14,759 nt of DNA from JANYIP01 sp031394045 (lineage in GTDB: Bacteria > Actinomycetota > Actinomycetes > Prado026): positions 1 through 14,759 of the forward strand of contig JANMWN010000207.1 of assembly GCA_031394045.1 (NCBI GenBank). The letters run 5' to 3'. A program made the translations under genes and the position numbers. The number at the start of each line of letters is the position of its first letter. The first letter of the stretch is position 1. Positions 6,074 through 13,739 of the stretch are shown here, in pieces. The notes beneath the pieces are model-generated. The model was not told where the DNA came from. It ran no database searches and saw only the letters and a program-made list of their open reading frames with translations.

Positions 6074-7276
6074 GTGGACGCGAGCGCCGATGTCGTGGTC
6101 GTGGGCGGCGGGACCGTAGGGGCGTGGTGCGCGTACTTCCTGCGGCGCGGCGGTGCCGGTCGGGTCGTGCTCGTCGACAAGCGACCGCTCGGCCAGGGCG
6201 CCACCAGCAGGGCGGCCGGCATCGTCCGCGGCCAGGGCGGCACCCCTACCGCCGTACGCCTCGCGCAGTGGACCCAGGCGTTCTACCTGCGCCAGCACGA
6301 CGAGATCGGCGCCGACTCGGGCTTCACCGTCCAGGGCTACTTCATTCCGTGCTTCAGCGAGCCAGAGATCGTGGCCGCCCGCGAGCGGATGGCCATGCAG
6401 CACGAGCTCGGTCTCGAGGTGCGCTGGCTCGACCCCGACGAGGCGGCCGAGATGAACCCGACGATGGCCCGCGAGGTCCACCTCGGCGGCACGTACGCGC
6501 CCGGCGACGGCTGGCTGCACCCGCCCCGCAACGTCGCCGCGTACACCGTCGCGATGCACGCCAGTGGCGTCGAGGTGCGCGAGGGCTGCGAGTTCCTCGG
6601 CCTGGGCACTGACGACAGCGGCCGGGTCACCGGCGTCGAGACCTCGACCGGCCGGATCTCGACCGAGCACGTCGTCCTCACCGGCGGCCCCGAGCTGGCC
6701 GAGGTCGGTGCGCTCGCGGGGATCCGGGTGCCGACCGGGGGAGCCCGGCACCAGGTCGCCGTCACCGAGCGGCACCCCGACCTGGCCGCGGCCCGGCTGC
6801 CGATGGTGTTCGACCTGCCGTCCGGTCTCTACTGGCGGCCCGAGGACCGGGGCGTGATGTTCGGCATGAGCAACCCGGTCGAGACGCCCGGCCCGGCCCG
6901 CGAGATCGACCACGACTACCTCGAGAAGATCCGCGCGCGGCTCGCCGTGCTTGTCCCGGCGACGCGGGACCTGGGGCTGCGCAAGGTCTGGGCCGCGACG
7001 ATCGACTACACGCCGGACCACCTGCCGATCATCGGGCCCGGCCTCTCGGTGGACGGCGAGGCCATCGCCGGTGTCACCGTCAGCTCGGCCGCGGGCCACG
7101 GCATGATGTGGGGGCCGGGGGTCTCCCGCGCCACCGCGGACGTCGTCCTCACCGGCTCGTCCGATGTCGTCGACACCTCGATCCTCGGCCTCGACCGCTT
7201 CGACGCGGACGGCCGCAGCAACCTGGCCACCGACCCGATCGCCCTGCCCTTCCCCGACGTCGTCTCGGCCCGCTAG
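6074..7276 (+). CDS. FAD-dependent oxidoreductase of the DAO/sarcosine-dimethylglycine dehydrogenase family
   Basis: 400-residue flavoprotein of the D-amino-acid oxidase fold, which would oxidise the C-N bond of an N-methyl amine or amino acid, giving an iminium/methylene group. The dinucleotide motif VVVVGGGTVGAWCAYFL is at residues 7-23 with acidic D35 in VVLVDKR. GATSRAAGIVRGQGGT follows (about 42-57); in dimethylglycine dehydrogenases the residue here that binds FAD covalently is His, but this protein has Arg (R46), so the FAD is probably non-covalent. The C-terminal DAO signature DYTPDHLPIIGPG is near residue 310-322, then a GHGMMWGPG segment. GTG at 6074 is chosen because GAGAGGA precedes it by 5 bases and it yields a short N terminus before the FAD motif. 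It is followed 84 bases later by the GcvT-like gene and is likely one transcription unit with it. Confidence 0.88.
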   Translation: MDASADVVVVGGGTVGAWCAYFLRRGGAGRVVLVDKRPLGQGATSRAAGIVRGQGGTPTAVRLAQWTQAFYLRQHDEIGADSGFTVQGYFIPCFSEPEIVAARERMAMQHELGLEVRWLDPDEAAEMNPTMAREVHLGGTYAPGDGWLHPPRNVAAYTVAMHASGVEVREGCEFLGLGTDDSGRVTGVETSTGRISTEHVVLTGGPELAEVGALAGIRVPTGGARHQVAVTERHPDLAAARLPMVFDLPSGLYWRPEDRGVMFGMSNPVETPGPAREIDHDYLEKIRARLAVLVPATRDLGLRKVWAATIDYTPDHLPIIGPGLSVDGEAIAGVTVSSAAGHGMMWGPGVSRATADVVLTGSSDVVDTSILGLDRFDADGRSNLATDPIALPFPDVVSAR

Positions 7277-7284
7277 CCCGTACT

Positions 7285-7335
7285 CCAGCCACTCGCCCAG
7301 CAACTCGCCCAGCCACTGACCAGCCACTGACCAGC
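7285..7335 (+). repeat. Short imperfect tandem repeat in the spacer between the FAD gene and gcvT-like gene
   Basis: Four consecutive units of 11-12 bases occur (CCAGCCACTCGC at 7285-7296, CCAGCAACTCGC at 7297-7308, CCAGCCACTGA at 7309-7319 and again at 7320-7330), with a partial fifth. They fill most of the 84-base gap. No function is evident; slippage is the likely origin. Confidence 0.75.
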
Positions 7336-7360
7336 GAACCCAACCCGAGGAGCACGCCCC

Positions 7361-8458
7361 ATGTCCGCCGACAACAAGTCCGTCCTGCAGGACATCCAGG
7401 AGCAGCGCGGCGCCACCTTCATGCAGGACGGCGACTGGTACTGGATGGTGAACGCAGGCGACGCGATCGCGGAGTACGAGGCCATCCGTACCGGCGTCTC
7501 GCTCTGGGACGTCTACGCCCTGCAGAAGTGGGACGTCACCGGCCCCGATGCCCGTCAGGCGCTGCAGCGGGTGTTCACCAACAACCTCGCCTCGCTGTCC
7601 GTCGGTCAGGTGCGTTACGCCGCCTTCGTCGACGAGGCCGGAGCGATGATCGACGACGGCACCATCTACAAGCACGCCGACGACCACTACTGGGCGATGA
7701 CTAACGCGGACGACTTCGGTGACACGCTGCGCACGGCCAACCCGGGGCTGGACTTCACCGTCACCTGCCGCACGCACGAGATGCCGGTCATCTCGGTGCA
7801 GGGCCCCGGGTCGCGCGACCTGCTCCAGGGACTGACCGACTTCGACCTGTCGACGCTGAAGTACTTCTGGTTCGTCCCCGAGCGGGTCCAGCTCGCGGGC
7901 GTGCCGGTGTGGTTGCTGCGTACGGGGTTCTCCGGCGAGCTCGGCTTCGAGGTGATCCCCGACCGCGGTGATGCCGTTGCCCTGTGGACCCGGCTCAGCG
8001 AGCTCGGTGCCGTCCCCGTCGGGCTCGACGCCGTCGAGATCGCACGCATCGAGGCGGGCCTGATCATCATGGCGGTCGACTACCAGGTCGGGGAGACGTC
8101 GCCCTTCGACGTTGGGCTGGACAAGACCGTCTCCACCGTGGCCGACCTCGACTACCGCGGCCGGCCGGTCCTCGCTGCCGCTGCGACCGCGCCGGCCAAC
8201 CGGTTCAAGACGTTGCGGATCGACGGCGGCCAGGTGCCCGAGTACGGCGCCGAGGTCTTGCACGGTGACGAGGTCGTCGGCACCGTCACCAGCCCGACGG
8301 AGAGCCCGCGCTTCGGAGTCATCGGGCTGGCCGTGATCCGCGCCGACCTGGCCGAGAACGGGAACCAGGTCGAGGTCGCCGTGGGCGACGGCAGGGTCAA
8401 GGCCACGGTTACCGACCTGTCGATCCACGACCCCGAGAAGAAGAAGGCCCGCAGCTAA
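7361..8458 (+). CDS. GcvT-like aminomethyltransferase (tetrahydrofolate-dependent demethylase family)
   Basis: 365-residue cytoplasmic protein of the GcvT fold, whose members transfer a one-carbon unit from an amine, or a methyl from S or O, to tetrahydrofolate. The family's conserved acid is present: GAMIDDGTIYK (residues 94-104), with D98 at the position of the catalytic Asp of glycine-cleavage T protein. Also seen are RTGFSGELGFEV (187-198) and the IARIEAG motif (228-234). The C-terminal barrel domain follows from about 280. No gcvH or gcvP is nearby, so a glycine-cleavage role is unlikely. Directly downstream of the FAD oxidoreductase, the pair looks like a dimethylglycine/sarcosine dehydrogenase divided into two chains. 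DmdA-type demethylases share the fold and remain an alternative. GAGGAG lies 8 bases before the ATG. The stop overlaps the opposing MFS stop (8455-8458). Confidence 0.88.
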   Translation: MSADNKSVLQDIQEQRGATFMQDGDWYWMVNAGDAIAEYEAIRTGVSLWDVYALQKWDVTGPDARQALQRVFTNNLASLSVGQVRYAAFVDEAGAMIDDGTIYKHADDHYWAMTNADDFGDTLRTANPGLDFTVTCRTHEMPVISVQGPGSRDLLQGLTDFDLSTLKYFWFVPERVQLAGVPVWLLRTGFSGELGFEVIPDRGDAVALWTRLSELGAVPVGLDAVEIARIEAGLIIMAVDYQVGETSPFDVGLDKTVSTVADLDYRGRPVLAAAATAPANRFKTLRIDGGQVPEYGAEVLHGDEVVGTVTSPTESPRFGVIGLAVIRADLAENGNQVEVAVGDGRVKATVTDLSIHDPEKKKARS

Positions 8459-9882
8459 GCCTGGCGCTTCCGATCGCTCTGCCGATCGCTCTGCATGTCG
8501 CTCTGCCGATCAAAGCGGAGCAGGGCGGTCGCCAGCAGCAGCACGGCGACCGCCAGAGCCAGACCGAGACCGGCGACCAGGCCGGTACGCAGCGACGCAC
8601 CAGCGGTCAGGGCGACGCTGAGCACGCCGCCGGCCAGGCCGGGCCCGACCGCGGCACCGAGCGAGTCGGCGAGCTGGTACTGCGCCAGGACGGTCTCCTC
8701 GTTGCCAACGGGCGCGGCCTCCATCGCGAGCAGGGCGATGGTGGGGTACGCCAGCCCCATGCCGAACCCGGCCACCGTCCAGGCCAGGTAGGGGAGCAGC
8801 AGCGGGGCCCCGAGGGCGCCGGCGGCCACGCCGAGCACGCCGACGACGACCGCTGCCGCGCCGATCGCGACGAGATGCCGTCGGTGCACCCGGGTGACCA
8901 GTCGCGTCTGCAGGAACGACCCGCCGACCCAGGCGAGCGTGGCCAAGGTGATCACGACGCTGGCCTCGGTCAGGCTCCGGCCGCGCAGGCCGGTCAGGAT
9001 CACCGGGAGGAGCCCGTCGGCCGCGAAGAACGCCGTGGTGGACAGGAACGCCGTGGCCACGGTCGAGGGCAGTCCGAGCCGGGCCCGGAACGAGCCGGCC
9101 GGCAGGATCGCGCGTACCGCCAGCAGCGAGACCACGACCCCGAGCCCGCCGATCGGAGCCGCCCACCGAGTGGCCAGGCCCATCGCGGTCAGGACCAGCG
9201 CCGAGCCGACGCCGAGCGCAACCAGCCAGCTGGTGCTGACCATCGGCTCAGCCTTGTCGCTGTCCGCCGGCGCGCCTGCAGCGCCCCCGGTCAGAGCGGG
9301 CGCGATGAGCAGCGCCGCGACCAGCAGCACCGGGAGCAGCAGGCCGAAGGCCCAGCGCCAGCCCAGCGTGGTCGCGACCAGCCCTCCGTACGACGGCCCG
9401 AGCAGACCTGGCAGCGCCCAGGCGGCCGTCCACAGTGCGAGCAACCGGGGGCGCTGGCGCTCGGTGTAGACGCGGGTCACGACGGCCAGGGCCACCGCGT
9501 ACTGGGCGCCGCCACCGGCGCCCTCGACCAGCCGCCCGAGGATGAAGGCGGGCATCCCCCCAGCGGTGACGACGACGACGGTGCCGAGCGCGAACACGAT
9601 GACACTGGCGGAGAAGGTAGCCAGAGACCCGAATCGCTTGGCGATGCGGGCGGCGACCGGCAGCGCCACCGCACCGGCCAGCACCGACGCGCTCAGGGCG
9701 ACGCCGTAGAGCCGCAGGCCGCCGAGGTCGGCCACCACCGCGGGCAGGACCGTGATCGTGACGAGGGTCTGGATCGCGAACAGTGTCTCCATCAGGACGA
9801 TGCCGACCGTGATCCGGCCGAGCCGGCCGACGAACATCTCCCGCCACGGCGGCAGGGTGAGGTCCGCTCCGTCGCCGGTCAT
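8455..9882 (-). CDS. MFS transporter, 14-helix drug:H+ antiporter-like (DHA2 type)
   Basis: 475-residue integral membrane protein, of a length and hydrophobic pattern fitting about 14 helices. A motif-A-like loop AARIAKRFG (residues 77-85), a motif-B-like GRLVEGAGGGAQ (116-127) and a motif C GLLGPSYGGLVA (159-170) are visible. Motif C is typical of antiporters, which suggests export of a substrate or product rather than uptake; this is inference. LGWRWAF (173-179) is also usual in this class. The hydrophilic C terminus carries the repeat RQSD-MQSD-RQSD. The ATG at 9882 overlaps the stop of the acyl-CoA synthetase gene (ATGA), so it is the third gene of a coupled operon starting at 13597. Its stop codon overlaps the stop of the convergent gcvT-like gene, leaving no room for a terminator between them. 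Confidence 0.88.
   Translation of the reverse strand: MTGDGADLTLPPWREMFVGRLGRITVGIVLMETLFAIQTLVTITVLPAVVADLGGLRLYGVALSASVLAGAVALPVAARIAKRFGSLATFSASVIVFALGTVVVVTAGGMPAFILGRLVEGAGGGAQYAVALAVVTRVYTERQRPRLLALWTAAWALPGLLGPSYGGLVATTLGWRWAFGLLLPVLLVAALLIAPALTGGAAGAPADSDKAEPMVSTSWLVALGVGSALVLTAMGLATRWAAPIGGLGVVVSLLAVRAILPAGSFRARLGLPSTVATAFLSTTAFFAADGLLPVILTGLRGRSLTEASVVITLATLAWVGGSFLQTRLVTRVHRRHLVAIGAAAVVVGVLGVAAGALGAPLLLPYLAWTVAGFGMGLAYPTIALLAMEAAPVGNEETVLAQYQLADSLGAAVGPGLAGGVLSVALTAGASLRTGLVAGLGLALAVAVLLLATALLRFDRQSDMQSDRQSDRKRQA
8472..8510 (-). repeat. 12-base tandem repeat encoding the MFS C-terminal RQSD repeats
   Basis: Three units (8472-8483 GATCGCTCTGCC, 8484-8495 GATCGCTCTGCA, 8496-8507 TGTCGCTCTGCC) and the start of a fourth lie in the last codons of the transporter. 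Because the unit is a multiple of three, length changes keep the frame. Confidence 0.75.
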
Positions 9883-11963
9883 CGGTGCGTGCGCTGGACC
9901 ACCAGGGCGTCGACGGCGACGGCGCCGGCGGGACCGCAGACCAGCGGGTTCACGTCGATCGCGTCCACGGCGTCACCCAGCTCGCAGGCCAGCACGGAGA
10001 GCGCGACGACAGCGTCTGTGACGCTGCCGAGGTCGGCGGCCGGCTGACCTCGTACCCCGGCCAGCAGCGCGCGCACGCGCAGTCCCTCGACCAGTGTGGA
10101 GGCGCGGGCTTCGTCCAGCGGCGGGACCGCCAGCGCCCGGTCGTGCAGCACCTCGACGAGCACCCCTCCGGCTGCGACGAGGACGAGCGGGCCGAGCTGG
10201 ACGTCGTTGACGACACCGAGCGCGAGCTCCACCCCGCCCTCGACCATGGTCGATACCGAGACGGCAGGACCGAGCCGCCCGGCGACGTCGTCGTAGGCCG
10301 CGCCCAGCTCGGCGGGGGAGCCGATCCCGAGGCGTACGCCGTCCGCGTCGGACTTGTGCGCGATCGACGGCTCGTCGGTCTTGAGGACGACGGGGTAGCC
10401 GATCGCCTCGGCGGCGGTGAGCGCCTGCGTGCGGGAGGCCGCGGCGAGCGTGCGCACCACGGGTACGCCGTAGTCGGCGAGCAGCTCCAGGGACTCGACC
10501 GCGCGCAGGGGCGGGCCGGACAGGCGGGCGACCCAGCGATCCCGCCGATCAGTCACCAGCGCGGGCAGGGGTACCGCCGGCCGGGCCCGTAGGTCGCGCA
10601 GGTGCAGCAGCAGCCGCAGCGCGACCAGGCCCGAGCGGGTGCCCTCGAGCACCGGCACGCCGGCCTCGCGGAGCATCAGCGCGGACGCCGCGTCGAGCGA
10701 GCTGTGCGCGTTGCTGAGCAGGGCCACCGGCTTCGCCGTGGCGGCCGCGGCGTCGATCGCCGCCTCCATGTATGCGAGCTCGCCGTCGAACTCGCGGACC
10801 AGGTCGAGGCCCACGGCCACCGCCGCGACCGCCGGGTCCTGGGCAAGCGCGATCAGCGCCGTGGCGAAGAGGGTGCGGGTGTCGGCACCGGTGCCCCAGA
10901 CATCCAGCGGGTTCGTGGCCTCGAGTCCTGGGTCGAGGAGCGCGTCGAGCCGGTCCAGCGTGTTCCTCGACAGCTCGGCGAACGGGGCGCCCACCGCGTC
11001 GGCGACGTCGACCACGAGCGCCCGCTCAGCCCCGCTGTCGTGCACCGCGGCGAGCGCGCCCGACGCCGCCCGCCGTCGCGCCGCGAGCAGCTCGACCGTG
11101 TCGCACAGCTCGTCGAGGTCGCCGACGCGGAGCACCTGGTAGGCGTCGAACAGGGCGTCGTACGCGGCATCTTCGCCCGCGAGCGCACCGGAGTGCGCCA
11201 CCACCAGCTCCTGCGATCGCTGCGACCGGCCTACCTTCAGCGCCACCACGGGGATGTCGGCCTCGGCGGCCCGCAGCAGTGCCGTCTTCAGCCCCGCGGG
11301 GTCGCGCGCAGTCTCCATCAGCATCGCGACGACGCGGGTGGTCGGCTGGTCGACGGCATAGTCGAGATAGTCAGCCAGCGAGGTCACGAACTCCTGCCCG
11401 GCCGAGACGACGAGGTTGAAGCCGATGCCCCTGTTGTTGCGCAGCAACGCCGAGAAGGCCGACCCGGAGTGGCTGAGGAACGTCACGGGTCCGCGCGGGG
11501 GGACGTCGTTCTCCTGGAAGCCGAGGGCGCGTACGCCGTGGTCGAGGTTCCAGAAGCCCATGCAGTTGCCGCCGCAGACAGCCATCCCGGCGGACCGTGC
11601 GAGCGCCGCCAGCCGGTCGACCAGCGGCGCGGTGCCGGCTGCCTGCGGTTCGTACCCGCTGGCGTAGATCACCGCCGCCCTGGCCCCGGCCTCGGCGGCC
11701 AGGGTTAGCTGGGCCTCGAGGGAGGCGTTGGGCACGCCGAGCAGCACGAGGTCGACCGGCCCCGGCAGGTCGGCCAACGAGGGCAGGCAGGGACGGCCGG
11801 CCAGCTCGTCGTAGCGGGGGTTGACGGGGAACACCTCGATCGAGGCGTCGCCCCGGGTGATCTCGGTGAGAAGCTGCTGACCGAACGACATCGGCCTGGC
11901 GCTGGCCCCGACGACCGCCACCGTGCGTGCCTCGAGCATGGCGCGCACGGTGGCAGAGGTCAC
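9879..11963 (-). CDS. NDP-forming acyl-CoA synthetase (acetate-CoA ligase family), fused alpha-beta
   Basis: 694-residue enzyme that would join an acid to CoA with ATP, forming ADP and phosphate, via phosphohistidine relay. Domains in order: CoA-binding Rossmann domain with VAVVGASARPMSFG (residues 15-28); a succinyl-CoA-synthetase-like region with GGNCMGFWN (131-139) and FLSHSGSAF (162-170); the catalytic histidine motif VVAHSGALAGED with H257; a linker domain; and a C-terminal ATP-grasp domain with GYPVVLKTDEPSIAHKSDADG (522-542), where H536 matches the second phosphohistidine of the beta subunit, and DAIDVNPLV (667-675). About 700 residues is normal for the fused form. The acid used is unknown. 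The GTG start at 11963 overlaps the upstream stop (GTGA), and the downstream MFS ATG overlaps its own stop (ATGA). It probably activates the carbon skeleton for the acyl-CoA dehydrogenase. Confidence 0.9.
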   Translation of the reverse strand: MTSATVRAMLEARTVAVVGASARPMSFGQQLLTEITRGDASIEVFPVNPRYDELAGRPCLPSLADLPGPVDLVLLGVPNASLEAQLTLAAEAGARAAVIYASGYEPQAAGTAPLVDRLAALARSAGMAVCGGNCMGFWNLDHGVRALGFQENDVPPRGPVTFLSHSGSAFSALLRNNRGIGFNLVVSAGQEFVTSLADYLDYAVDQPTTRVVAMLMETARDPAGLKTALLRAAEADIPVVALKVGRSQRSQELVVAHSGALAGEDAAYDALFDAYQVLRVGDLDELCDTVELLAARRRAASGALAAVHDSGAERALVVDVADAVGAPFAELSRNTLDRLDALLDPGLEATNPLDVWGTGADTRTLFATALIALAQDPAVAAVAVGLDLVREFDGELAYMEAAIDAAAATAKPVALLSNAHSSLDAASALMLREAGVPVLEGTRSGLVALRLLLHLRDLRARPAVPLPALVTDRRDRWVARLSGPPLRAVESLELLADYGVPVVRTLAAASRTQALTAAEAIGYPVVLKTDEPSIAHKSDADGVRLGIGSPAELGAAYDDVAGRLGPAVSVSTMVEGGVELALGVVNDVQLGPLVLVAAGGVLVEVLHDRALAVPPLDEARASTLVEGLRVRALLAGVRGQPAADLGSVTDAVVALSVLACELGDAVDAIDVNPLVCGPAGAVAVDALVVQRTHR

Positions 11964-13597
11964 TTCCCGATCCGCAGCTTGCGCCGGGTGCTGGCCACCT
12001 TGCGGTCACCGATCGCGGCCTTGGCTGCCTGGTAGCCGGGGATCCCGCAGACACCGCCACCCGCGTGGGTGGCCGAGCTGCCGTTGTACAGACCCTTGAT
12101 CGGCGTGCGGTAGTCGGCGTACCCGGGCGCCGGCCGCATGTGGAACAGCTGCTCGAGCGACAGCTCGCCGTGGAAGATGTTGCCGCCCACCAGCCCGTAG
12201 CTGTGCTCCATCTCGTACGGCCCGACGACGTCGCGGTAGAGGATCGACGCCTTGAAGCCAGGGGCCACCTCGTCGTACAGGTCGACCATCCGGTCGGCGT
12301 ACGCCTCGAGCTCGGGCTGGTGCTGCTCGTCGGACCAGTCGGACGGGACCCACTGGGTGAACAGCGACATGATGTGCGTGCCCTCGGGCGAGAGCGTCTT
12401 GTCGAACGTCGTCGGGATGACGCCGTCCGAGAACGGTGCGAGTGCCGGGCGACCCTCGCGCGCGTCCTGGAACGCCCGCTCGATGTACTCGATGGACGGG
12501 GCCATCTCGACCGAGCCGGTGTGGTGCGACTGCTGGTGGCTGCCGGGGTCAGCGGTGAAGTTGGGCAGCTCCGACAGTGCGAGGTTGATCTTGACCACAC
12601 CGCTGCGCGACTTCCAGTTCTCGATGTCGCGGACGAAGGTCGAGGGCAGCTCGTGGCTGTCGACCTGCTGAAGGAAAGCGAGCTTCGGGTGCAGGGTGGT
12701 GACAACCAGCGGCGCGTGCAGCTCGTCGCCGTTCTCGAGGACCACGCCGGTGACGTGACCGTCGCGGATCAGCGTCTTGGCGACCTTGGCGTTGACCCGG
12801 ATCTCGGCGCCGAACTCGACGGCCGAGCGGCCGATCGCGTCGGGGACCGCACCCATGCCGCCCTCGGGGAAGCCCCAGGAGCCGAGGTGGCCGTCGCCGA
12901 CGTCACCGATCGAGTGGTGCGCCATGACGTACGCGGTGCCAGGCTCCATCGGGCCGGCCCAGGTGCCGATGACGCCGTTGATCGCCAGGCTCGCCTTGAC
13001 CTGGGGCGACTCGAACCAGTCGTCGAGCAGGTCGGCGATGCTCATCGCCATCAGCCGGGTGACGTCGCCGACCGTACGCACGTCCAGGCCCTTGTTGCGC
13101 CAGGCCAGCCGGAGCAGCTTGTTCAGCTCGGCCGGGCGGTGGGAGCCGACGTTCGGGGGGACTTGCATCAGCAGCGGGCCGAGGATTTCGGCCAGGCCGG
13201 CCAGCCACGCGTCCCACCTGGGCATCGTGTCGGCGTCCTTCTTCGACCACTTGGCCACCTGGTCGTAGTTGGCCTTGGCGTCGTCGGCGAACAGCTGGAT
13301 CGAGCCGCCCTCGGGGAACGCCTGGTAGTACGGGCCCATCGGGAAGACCTTGTACCCGTGCCGCTCCAGGCTGAGGTCCTTGATGATCGTCGGCGGCATC
13401 AGGCTCATGACGTAGGACAGCCGGGTCACCTTGAACTCCGGCGCCTCCGGCCATGGGCTCTCGGTCGTGGCGGCGCCGCCGGTCTTGGACCGCGACTCCA
13501 GCACCACGGTTCGGGCGCCTGCCCGGGCCAGGTAAGCCGCGGCCACCAGCCCGTTGTGGCCTCCACCGACAACGATCGCGTCGTACGTCTGCGCCAT
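11960..13597 (-). CDS. NAD(P)/FAD-dependent oxidoreductase, PYROXD2/phytoene desaturase-like
   Basis: 545-residue flavoprotein of the amine oxidase/phytoene desaturase superfamily (COG1233), closest in layout to PYROXD2-like proteins. The FAD motif AIVVGGGHNGLVAAAYLARAG is at residues 7-27 with E34 in VVLESR, followed by GGAATTE (40-46). The C-terminal FAD motif includes THAGGGVCGIPGYQAA (about 510-525). It lacks carotenoid-gene neighbours, so carotenoid desaturation is unlikely; the reaction is unknown. The ATG at 13597 is chosen over an in-frame ATG at 13633 because GAGGAA (13605-13610 on the complementary strand) sits 7 bases upstream and it starts MAQTYDAIVV right at the FAD motif. First gene of the operon with the acyl-CoA synthetase and transporter, controlled from operator O3. 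Confidence 0.9.
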   Translation of the reverse strand: MAQTYDAIVVGGGHNGLVAAAYLARAGARTVVLESRSKTGGAATTESPWPEAPEFKVTRLSYVMSLMPPTIIKDLSLERHGYKVFPMGPYYQAFPEGGSIQLFADDAKANYDQVAKWSKKDADTMPRWDAWLAGLAEILGPLLMQVPPNVGSHRPAELNKLLRLAWRNKGLDVRTVGDVTRLMAMSIADLLDDWFESPQVKASLAINGVIGTWAGPMEPGTAYVMAHHSIGDVGDGHLGSWGFPEGGMGAVPDAIGRSAVEFGAEIRVNAKVAKTLIRDGHVTGVVLENGDELHAPLVVTTLHPKLAFLQQVDSHELPSTFVRDIENWKSRSGVVKINLALSELPNFTADPGSHQQSHHTGSVEMAPSIEYIERAFQDAREGRPALAPFSDGVIPTTFDKTLSPEGTHIMSLFTQWVPSDWSDEQHQPELEAYADRMVDLYDEVAPGFKASILYRDVVGPYEMEHSYGLVGGNIFHGELSLEQLFHMRPAPGYADYRTPIKGLYNGSSATHAGGGVCGIPGYQAAKAAIGDRKVASTRRKLRIGK

Positions 13598-13652
13598 GCA
13601 ACACTTCCTCGCGCTGGCCCTGTGGGGCATCACCCCCGGGGCACCCGGATGT

Positions 13653-13672
13653 TTGACTGAACGTTCAGTCTA
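13653..13672. promoter_or_regulatory. Operator O3 (TetR-type palindrome)
   Basis: TTGACTGAACGTTCAGTCTA is identical over all 20 bases to O2 at 5973-5992. It lies between the divergent PYROXD2-like operon and the TetR gene, the classic place for an autoregulated TetR operator. Confidence 0.85.
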
Positions 13673-13696
13673 AGGACCTGTTAGGGTGCGAAGCAA
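13667..13696 (-). promoter_or_regulatory. Promoter of the PYROXD2-like/acyl-CoA synthetase/MFS operon
   Basis: On the minus strand, TAGACT (13672-13667) is a TANNNT -10 box embedded in O3, with TTGCTT (13696-13691) as a possible -35 box 18 bases upstream. The start would be near 13660, inside the palindrome, with a leader of about 60 bases. Confidence 0.5.
13682..13687 (+). promoter_or_regulatory. Candidate -10 box of the TetR gene
   Basis: TAGGGT fits TANNNT and would give a start near 13694, consistent with translation from the GTG at 13740. TTGACT at 13653-13658 resembles a -35 box but is 23 bases away, too far for normal spacing. GATGTT (13648-13653), which would start transcription inside O3, is an alternative. 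Confidence 0.3.
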
Positions 13697-13739
13697 GTAC
13701 CGGGGCCACCGGAAAGGTCTGGAAAGCCGAGGGCAGCCA

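Noticed and set aside
5990..8428. An open frame of about 812 codons on the minus strand opposite the FAD and GcvT-like genes
   Set aside because: It is a high-GC antisense shadow: it has no recognisable domain and is full of Arg/Gly/Asp/Val-rich low-complexity sequence, while the plus strand has two clear family matches.
7361..8458. Glycine cleavage system T protein (gcvT proper)
   Set aside because: No gcvH or gcvP nearby, and it follows a DAO-family flavoprotein in a catabolic context.
3500..8458. DMSP demethylation pathway (DmdA plus DmdB/DmdC-like steps) as the main reading
   Set aside because: The GcvT fold and acyl-CoA enzymes would fit, but the Rieske oxygenase and amine flavoprotein are not part of that pathway; kept only as an alternative.
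7285..8510. CRISPR-like repeats
   Set aside because: The repeats at 7285-7335 and 8472-8510 are short, contiguous tandem units without spacers, and no cas genes are present.
11960..13597. Carotenoid biosynthesis gene (crtI)
   Set aside because: No crtB, crtE or crtY neighbours; the layout fits PYROXD2-like proteins better, and the operon partners are an acyl-CoA synthetase and a transporter.
11927..13660. An open frame of 577 codons on the plus strand opposite the PYROXD2-like gene
   Set aside because: Same shadow composition, no motif, and the minus strand codes for a clear flavoprotein.
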